A stretch of DNA of 64,000 bases from Lamellibrachia columna (lineage: Eukaryota; Annelida; Polychaeta; Sabellida; Siboglinidae), in the NCBI GenBank assembly GCA_963662155.1, contig OY759261.1:35220522-35284521 (forward strand), in the 5' to 3' direction. Position numbers and translations under genes: made by a program. This document shows positions 55,827 through 64,000 of this stretch, piece after piece. Below the pieces are notes generated by a model. It did no database searches and was not told the DNA's origin. It was given only the letters and a program-made list of their open reading frames with translations. Within the stretch, counting starts at the first letter, position 1. Every line of letters starts with the position of its first letter.

Positions 55827-56151
55827 CATTCTTCTTAGGAATGTCGACGTTCCAGCTGTCACAGCCATGTGTCTCCATGTTGTACAATTTCAAAACCTCT
55901 TCATGCACATGAGTGGTGGCAATGAGAAGGAACCCCAGACCAGAATAAAGAAGACTAACTGTGCCTCTCTTCCCCATGCACCAAGATGCTTGTCAATCAC
56001 ATCGAAAGGGCCAGTTTGTGCAAGGATCTGGAAGAGGGCCGACCAGACTAATCCGACTGGTGAGGCAAATACCACCGACTACGGATGGAACGAGACTGAA
56101 AACTGCTTGGAGCATGACTAGTGCACTCCTGGAGTCCCTCGCACCCACTGC
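55827..56151 (+). other. unassigned, possibly old coding sequence
   Basis: Plus-strand text such as ARIWKRADQTNPTGEANTTD and WNETENCLEH is open for about 90 codons and leads into the 33-bp array. No homologue recognised. Confidence 0.3.
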
Positions 56152-59100
56152 TACGGGCGATGGGGACAACGTGGGAGCGACGTGAACAGATGACGGGACA
56201 GCGTGTTAGCGACGTAAACAGACGACGGGGACAGCGTGGGGGCGATGTGAACAGATGATGGGGTCAGCGTGGGAGCGACGTAAACAGACGACGGGGACAG
56301 CATGTGTGGGCGATGTGAACAGATGATGGGGACAGCGTGGGAGCGACGTGAACAGACGATGGGAACAGCGTGGGGGCGATGCGAACAGATGATGGGGACA
56401 GCGTGGGAGTGACATGAACAGACGATGGGGACAGCGTGGGGGCGATGTGTATAGATGATGGGGACAGCGTGTGAATGACGTGAACAGACAACAGGAACAG
56501 CGTGGGAGTGACGTGAACAGACGACAGGGACAGCGTGGGAGTGACGTGAAAAGACGATGGGGACAGCGTGGGAGTGACGTGAACAGACGACGGGGACAGC
56601 GTGGGAGCGATGGGGACAGCGTGGGGGCGATGGGGACAGCGTGTTAGCGACGTGAACAGACGATGTGGACAGAGTGTGAGTGACGTGAACAGACGACAGG
56701 GACAGCGTGGGAGCGACGTGAACAGACGACAGGGACAGCGTGGGAGCGACGTGAACAGACGACGGGGACAGCGTGGGAGTGACGTGAACAGACGACGGGG
56801 ACAGCGTGGGAGCGACGTGAACAGGCAATGGGGACAGCGTGGGAGCGACGTGAACAGACGATGGGGACAGCGTGGGAGCGACGTGAACAGACGATGGGGA
56901 CTGCGCGGGAGCGACGTAAACAGACGAAGGGGACAGCGAGGGAGCGACGTGAACAGACGATGGGAACAGCGTGGGAGCAACGTGAACAGACGACAGGGAC
57001 AGCGTGGGAGCGACGTGAACAGACGAAAGGGACAGCGTGGGAGCGACGTGAACATATGACAGGGACAGCGTGGGAGCGACGTGAACAGACGACAGGGACA
57101 GCGTGGGAGCGACGTGAACAGACGACAGGGACAGCGTGGGAGCGACGTGAACAGACGACGGGGACAGCGTGGGAGTGACGTGAATAGACGATGGGGACAG
57201 CGTGGGAGTGACTTGAACATATGAGAGGGACAGCGTGGGAGCGACGTGAACAGACGACAGGGACAGCGTGGGAGCGACGTGAACAGACGACAGGGACAGC
57301 GTGGGAGCGACGTGAACAGACGACGGGGACAGCGTGGGAGTGACGTGAATAGACGATGGGGACAGCGTGGGAGTGACTTGAACAGACGACGGGGACAGCG
57401 TGGGAGCGACGTGAACAGACGATGGAGACAGCGTGGGAGCGACGTGAACAGACGACGGGGACAGCGTGGGAGTGACGTGAACAGACGATGGGGACAGGGT
57501 GGAAGCGACGTGAACAGACGATGGGGACAGCGCGGGAGAGACGTAAACAGACGATGGGGACAGCGTGGGAGCGACGTGAACAGACGATGGGGACAGCGCA
57601 GGAGAGACGTAAACAGACGAAGGGGACAGCGTGGGAGCGACGTGAACAGACGATGGGAACAGCGTGGGAGCGACGTGAACAGACGACAAGGACAGCGTGG
57701 GAGCGACATGAACAGACGAAAGGGACAGCGTGGGAGCGACGTGAACAGACGACAGGGACAGCGTGGGAGCGACGTGAACAGACGACAGGGACAGCGTGGG
57801 AGTGACGTGAACAGTCGATGGGGACAGCGTGGGAGCGACGTGAAAAGACGATGCGGACAGCGTGAGAGCGACGTGAACAGACGATGGGGACAGCGTGGGA
57901 GCGACGTGAACAGACGATGGGGACAGCGTGGGAGCGACGTGAACAGACGATGGGGACAGCGTGGGAGCGACGTGAACAGACGACAGGGACAGCGTGGGAG
58001 TGACGTGAACAGACGACGGGGACAGCGTGGGGAGCGACGTGAACAGACGCTGGGGACAGCGTGGGAGCGACGTGAACAGACGACGGGGACAGCGTGGGAG
58101 TGACGTGAACAGACGATGGGGACAGCGTGGGAGCGACGTGAATAGACGATGGGGACAGCGTGGGAGTGACATCAACAGACGATGGGGACAGCGTGGGAGC
58201 GACGTGAACAGACGACAGGGACAGCGTGGGAGCGACGTGAACAGACGATGGGGACAGCGTGGGAGTGACGTCAACAGACGATGGGGACAGCGTGAGAGTG
58301 ACGTCAACAGACGATGGGGACAGCGTGGGAGCGACGTGAATAGACGACAGGGACAGCGTGGGAGCGACATGAACAGACGATGGAGACAGCGTGGGAGTGA
58401 CGTCAACAGACGACAGGGACAGCGTGGGAGTGACGTGAAGAGACGATGGGGACAGCGTGGGAGCGACGTGAACAAACGATGGGGACAGCGTGGGAGTGAC
58501 GTGAAGAGACGATGGGGACAGCGTGGGAGCGACGTGAACAGACGATGGGGACAGCGCGGGAGCGACGTAAACAGACGAAGGGGACAGCGTGGGAGCGACG
58601 TGAACAGACGATGGGGACAGAGCGGGAGCGACGTAAACAGACGAAGGGGACAGCGTGGGAGCGACGAGAACAGACGTCGGGGACAGCGTGGGAGTGACGT
58701 GAACAGACGATGGGGACAGCGTGGGAGCGACGTGAACAGACGATGGGGACAGCGTGGGAGTGACGTCAACAGACGATGGGGACAGCGTGGGAGCGACGTG
58801 AACAGACGATGGGGACAGCGTGGGAGTGACGTCAACAAACGAGGGGGACAGCGTGGGAGCGACGTGAACAGACGACGGTGACAGCGTGGGAGTGACGTGA
58901 ACAGACGATGGGGACAGCGTGGGAGCGACGTGAACAAACGATGGGGACAGCGTGGGAGTGACGTGAACAGACGATGGGGACAGAGTGGGAGCGACGTGAA
59001 CAGGGGATGGGGACAGCGCGGGAGCGACGTAAACAGTCGAAGGGGACAGCGTGGGAGCGACGTGAACAGACGATGGGGACAGCGCGGGAGCGACGTAAAC

Positions 59101-61470
59101 AGACGAAGGGGACAGCGTGGGAGCGACGTGAACAGACGACGGGGACAGCGTGGGAGCGACGTGAACAGACGACGGGGACAGCGTGGGAGTGACGCCAACA
59201 GACGATGGGGACAGCGTGGGAGCGACGTGAACAGACGACGGGGACAGCGTGGGAGCGACGTAAACAGTCGAAGGGGACAGCGTGGGAGCGACGTGAACAG
59301 ACGATGGGGACAGCGCGGGAGCGACGTAAACAGACGAAGGGGACAGCGTGGGAGCGACGTGAACAGACGACGGGGACAGCGTGGGAGCGACGTGAACAGA
59401 CGACGGGGACAGCGTGGGAGTGACGTCAACAGACGATGGGGACAGCGTGGGAGCGACGTGAACAGACGACGGGGACAGCGTGGGAGTGACGTCAACAGAC
59501 GATGGGGACAGCGTGGGAGCGACGTGAACAGACGACAGGGAGAGCGTGGGAGCGACATGAACAGACGACAGGGACAGCTTGGGAGTGACGTGAACAGACG
59601 ACATGGACAGCGTGGGAGTGACGTGAACAGACGAAAGGGACAGCGTGGAAGCGACGTGAACAAATGATGGGGACAGCGTGGGAGCGACGTAAACAGACGA
59701 TGGGGACAGCGTTGGAGTGGCGTAAACAGACGACGGGGACAGCGTGGGAGCGACGTGAACAGACGATGTGGACAGCGTAGGAGTGACGTGAACAGACGAT
59801 GGAGACAGCGTGGGAGCTACGTGAACAAATGATGGGGACAGCGTGGGAGTGACGTGAACAGACGATGGGGACAGCGAGGGAGCGACGTGAACAGACGATG
59901 GGGACAGCGCGGGAGGACAGCGCGGGAGTGACGTGAACAGACGATGGGGACAGTGTGGGAGCGACGTGAACAGACGACGGGGACAGCGTGGGAGTGACGT
60001 GAACAGACGATGGGGACAGCGTGGGAGCGACGTGAACAGACGACGGGGACAGCGTGGGAGTGACGTGAATAGACGATGGGGACCGCTTGGGAGCGACGTG
60101 AACAGACGACGGGGACAGCGTGGGAGTGACGTGAACAGACGATGGGGACAGCGTGGGAGCGATGTGAACAGACGACGGGGACAGCGTGGGAGTGACGTCA
60201 ACAGACGATGGGGACAGCGTGGGAGCGACGTGAACAGACAACAGGGACAGCGTGGGAGCGACGTAAACAGACGATGGGGACAGCGTGGGGGCGACGAGAA
60301 CAGACGAGAGGGACAGTGTGGGAGCGACGTGAACAGACGATGGGGACAGCGTGGGAGCGACGTGAACAGACGAAAGGGACAGCGTGGGAGCGACGTGAAC
60401 AGACGACAGGGGCAGCGTGGGAGCGACGTAAACAGACGATGGGGATAGCGAGGGACTGACATGAACAGACGATGGGGACAACGTGGGAGCGACGTGAACA
60501 GACGACAGGGACAGCGTGGGAGTGACGTGAACAGACGATGGGGACAGCGTGGGAGCGACGTGAACAGACGACAGGGACAGCGTGGGAGTGACGTGAACAG
60601 AAGATGGGGACAGCGTGGGAGCGACTTGAACAGACGTTGGGGACAGCGTGGGAGCGACGTGAACAGACGATGGGGACAGCGTGGGAGCGACGTGAACAGA
60701 CGACGGGGACAGCGTGGGAGTGACGTGAACAGACGATGGGGACAGGGTGGAAGCGACGTGAACAGACGATGGGGACAGCGTGGGAGCGACGTGAACAGAC
60801 GACAGGGAGAGCGTGGGAGTGACGTGAACAGACGATGGGGACAGCGTGGGAGCCACGTGAACAAACGATGGGGACAGCGTGGGAGTGACGTGAACAGTCG
60901 ACGGGGACAGCGTGGGAGCGACGTAAACAGACGATGTGGACAGCGTGGGAGTGACGTGAACAGACGATGTGGACAGCGTGGGAGCGACGTGAACAGACGA
61001 TGTGGACAGCGTGGAAGCGACGTGAACAGACGACAGGGACAGCGTGGGAGTGACTTCAACAGAAGATGGGGACAGCGTGGGAGCGACGTGAACAGACGAT
61101 GGGGACACCGTGGGAGTGGCGTCAACAGACGATGGGGACAGCGTGGGAGCGACGTGAACAGACGACAGGGACAGCGTGGGAGCGACGTGAACAGACGATG
61201 GGGACACCGTGGGAGCGACGTGAACAGACGATGGGGATAGCGTGGGAGCGACGTGAACAGACGACAGGGACAGCGTGGGAGCGACGTGAACAGACGACAT
61301 GGACAGCGTGGGAGCGACGTAAACAGACGATGGGGACAGCGTGGGAGTGACGTGAATAGACGACAGGGACAACGTAGGAGCGACGTGAACAGACGACAAG
61401 GACAGCGTGGGAGCGACGTGAACAGACAATGGGGACAGCGTGGCAGCGATGTGAGCAGACGATGAGTCAG
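56152..61470. repeat. 33-bp mega-minisatellite, ~160 copies (5.3 kb)
   Basis: GGGGACAGCGTGGGAGCGAC + GTGAACAGACGAT, 33 bp, with frequent CGAC/TGAC and GACGGG/GATGGG/GACAGG variants. The 11-codon period leaves frames open on both strands: minus up to 1,641 codons (SLPRCPHRLFT or VAPTLSPSSVH repeated), plus up to 285 codons (GQRGSDVNRRW). Four frames being open at once, no start context and no unique domain argue against a protein. Confidence 0.95.
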
Positions 61471-61479
61471 GGAATGCAT

Positions 61480-61829
61480 GGAGCGAGGACAGTGATGACA
61501 TCTAATGCATTCAATAAGTGTAATACTAATGCTATTTTCCTTAAGAATATATAATTGGACAATGAACAACGACTGTACACATTTTCGATTTTTTTTTTAT
61601 ACAGAAACCAAATGTTTCATTGGATAGCTTCTTGGCAAGATCACTTTGTACTGTGCTATATATCGGCTCTTGTTTGAATTGATGGATTTGTGCGTTTGTT
61701 ATGACTTGGTAGTATTAAACTATTTGTCCAAACCAAACAACGTTGTGTTTCTGTAAAGACTCTTCTCATCGAGATCATCATTGATAGATCAAATGATGTA
61801 CGCACGATGATTACAATGGAAGTAATAAC
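61480..61829. other. no gene recognised
   Basis: Short AT-rich unique sequence between the array and the right satellite block. Confidence 0.45.
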
Positions 61830-62795
61830 CATTGGGAATAGGGGGCTTAGGTTGCTGGTGGGAATAAAGCCTACATAAAATTCCTGGCATTGGTCATTCC
61901 GTACTCAGGGAACCCACATGGAAGATGAGACACTGTTATTTACCCTTGGGGCCTAGGCGTCATTTCCATAAATAAATATCCCCTTTTTGTCACCATTTGG
62001 GCTTGCTGGCAGGGAAGGCCCCACCTAAAATTGGTGACATAGGTACTTCCACTACCCAGACAACCCCATGGTTTGATTTGACCCTTGATGTCATTCCCAA
62101 AATAAATGCCCCCTTTTTCACCCTTTGGGGGTTGCTGGCAGGGGAAGGCCCCACCTAAAATTGGTTGCATTTATCATGCCATACTCAGGGAACCCAAATG
62201 GAACTTTTGGCACTGTTTTTAGCCTTGACGCCATTCCCATAAATAAATGTATTTGTTGCCCCCTTCGATTGGTGATTTAGGGGGCAACCCCCCAAACTGG
62301 CATTGGTTATTCCATACTCAGGGATCCCACGAGGACATTTCACACCGTTTTTACCCTTCGCATCATTCCATTAAATAAGCACCATTCCATTTGGGGGTTG
62401 CTGGCAGGGGGAACAATTGTAGGCATTGGTCATTACGTACTCAGGGAACCCCAAGGAAAGATTTGACACTGTCTGTTTTTAGCGTCGGTGCCATTCCGTA
62501 GATAAATGCCCTCTTTTTCGCACCCTTTGGGGTTGCTGGCAGGGGGAATCCTCCACCTAAAATTGGTTGCATTTGTCATGCCATACTCAGGGAACCCAAA
62601 TGGAACATTTGGCATTGTTTTTAGTCTTGGCGTCATTCCCATATATAAATGTACTTTTTTGCCCCCTTCGATTGGTGATTTAGGGGGCAACCCCCACACC
62701 TGAACCGGCAGCAACGCATTTTTGAGATGTCGGGGGGGGGAGTTGGTCCCTTCAGCCCTTGGGGTCAAACCTTTTGGCGTCGTTTACTTAAATAA
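61830..62795 (-). repeat. ~140-bp satellite, ~7 units, right flank
   Basis: Unit landmarks AATAAATGYCCCCTTTTTC or CCCCCTTCGATTGGTG lie at about 61970, 62097, 62240, 62370, 62502 and 62643. Two unit types recur about 404 bp apart (62097/62502 and 62240/62643), so a three-unit higher-order repeat is present. Inverted relative to 54905-55245. Confidence 0.85.
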
Positions 62796-62829
62796 AAGCT
62801 CTGGGATCTCGGTCTAAAGCTACTGACTA

Positions 62830-63780
62830 AGATTGTCATAACCAGAACTTTTCTTAGGTTGAAGAGACATTATAATGTGTCTGATTTCTTTTGCATCGGT
62901 TGGCTTCTTAAAAAAACTTCTTGGATTTTTGGTAGGACAATTCTGAAGATATTGGGTAACTTTTTTAGGATCAGGGATTGCGTTTGTATGGCTTGGATAA
63001 ATATTTGTAAAAAAAATTACAGAATGTGTTCGAAATTAATTAAATCATTATTATATCTGAACGTTGTGGTAATGCCTGATTTATCACTGCTTTTCCCTAT
63101 CATGCTTCTAAGTAATTTCCACATATTTTTAGAATCGTTCTGAACAGTGTTTATTTGATCAGCATAGTAAGTTGTCTTAGCAATATGTTTTAACATATTA
63201 TATATAATATAATTTTTACAGTTAACATAACGGATGTAGGCACAATTTTGTTTTGATTTGCCGATACATGTTCGGTCAAGTTTGTCGGCGGTTATGGAAG
63301 ATGTCATTACCTTTGGTCATCTACTCATTCCGAATTATGCATTTTGATTTAATTTGAATAGATTTCTCTGGTGCGAAAAAAATCAATTACATAATTCAGT
63401 TGGTCAGTAAATTCTCTGGACGTACTATCTATATCAAACTTATATAGATACGTCCAATCAATTTCGTAGAGAGCTGAGGTCCTGTGACGAAAGGATATAT
63501 GAGATATGGTTCTTTGTTTGCAAATTAACGGCTCAGTTGATTTTGCGGAAGGTTTACGTTTGCCAATTAAACAGAATATAGGCAGATGGTTAGGTACGTC
63601 ACTATAACGTGTACCATAATGAAAAGGGGCTGTGTTTCGTACATATATGTTATCAATGAGGGTAGCGGATGTACGGGTGGTTTGTGTTGGTTTGGTAATC
63701 GTGGGAATTTCGTTAGCAGCTATGTGTATGTCTAGAAGGTCGGGTGAGGATTTATATAAGTCAGTGTTTAGGTAGTACAA
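62830..63780 (-). mobile_element. LINE fragment: endonuclease end and linker
   Basis: The minus strand from 63780: PTITKPTQTTRTSATLIDNI then SDVPNHLPIFCLI (endonuclease C-terminal S.D..HLP block). Then, in a second frame to about 63017: DKLDRTCIGKSKQNCAYIRY, YYADQINTVQNDSKNMWKLL, which is the linker before the reverse transcriptase. One frameshift at about 63310-63350. The RT itself is not recognised below 62830. Confidence 0.88.
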
Positions 63781-63816
63781 ATTTTGATCAGTGCCAATAA
63801 TGACCTGATTATTCTG

Positions 63817-63916
<100 letters not shown>

Positions 63917-64000
63917 CGGCATTATCGATGGTTTGGTTGATACGCATCTGTTATGTCGCCAGGGGTAACAAAGGACGAGCTAATCATTGGTCAAATGGTC

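Noticed and set aside
56151..61569. Open frames of 1,641, 1,170 and 669 codons on the minus strand
   Set aside because: They are products of a 33-bp repeat without stops. Several frames on both strands are open at once and the sequence is one 11-residue period throughout.

Overview
The window is eukaryotic, and almost certainly from an animal. Its only host genes are split into short exons with GT-AG introns. The rest is eukaryotic transposons (at least four non-LTR retrotransposon families, a MULE transposase, hAT-like elements, LTR-like pieces, tRNA-like SINE remains) and a very large amount of tandem repeat. A marine invertebrate is my guess from the LINE and minisatellite content; the species cannot be named from this sequence.

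Two host genes were recognised by translating between the long ORFs, and both lie on the minus strand. One is glycyl-tRNA synthetase (GARS1). Exons read from about 40.5 kb down to 8.3 kb: a WHEP exon and the next exon (both inside a 1,257-bp tandem duplication), class II motif 1 at 35.7 kb, further exons at 35.1, 34.3, 31.5 and 28-31 kb, motif 3 at 9.9 kb, anticodon-binding sequence at 9.2-9.5 kb, and the terminal exon twice (24.0 and 8.3 kb). The other is O-phosphoseryl-tRNA(Sec):selenocysteinyl-tRNA synthase (SEPSECS), with four exons between 15.2 and 13.2 kb that interrupt the GARS1 order. Exon phases match across several junctions. Motif 2 of GARS1, the second half of SEPSECS and several splice sites are missing, and there are frameshifts and two in-frame TGA codons. 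I read the locus as duplicated and decaying gene debris, although assembly indels could explain some of the frameshifts.

The most striking pattern is that minisatellites sit on exon edges. The 55-bp array (28.0-31.2 kb, about 58 copies) is the amplified 3' end of a GARS1 exon. The 32-bp array (34.4-35.1 kb) is another exon end with its splice donor, the array at 35.8-36.8 kb is a splice acceptor plus exon start, and the 34-bp units at 36.9, 38.6 and 39.9 kb are an exon end plus donor. The 35-bp array (9.5-13.2 kb) starts at a SEPSECS donor, and the 56-bp array (13.9-14.2 kb) is SEPSECS exon sequence. The same process acted on transposon coding sequence: a LINE 3' tail (54 bp x12), the LINE reverse-transcriptase motif GVPQGSVLGP (48 bp x8), and two parts of the MULE transposase (29 bp x7, 21 bp x14).

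Layout: 0-4 kb LTR-like pieces and minisatellites; 4.3-7.0 CR1-like LINE (+); 7.3-10 GARS1 3' end, copy A; 9.5-13.2 35-bp arrays with an hAT-like insertion; 13.2-15.2 SEPSECS; 15.6-17.4 MULE (-); 17.4-18.8 72-bp array; 19.9-21.2 LINE; 21.6-24.6 GARS1 3' end, copy B, with an hAT-like insertion; 25.3-26.2 78-bp array; 28-40.6 GARS1 exons and arrays; 43.4-44.3 LINE tail array; 44.7-46.8 29-bp array; 47-51.8 LINEs (-); 52-53 GA-rich; 54.9-62.8 a 33-bp mega-array (56.2-61.5 kb) flanked by inverted blocks of a ~145-bp satellite; 62.8-63.8 LINE (-); 63.8 (GA)n.
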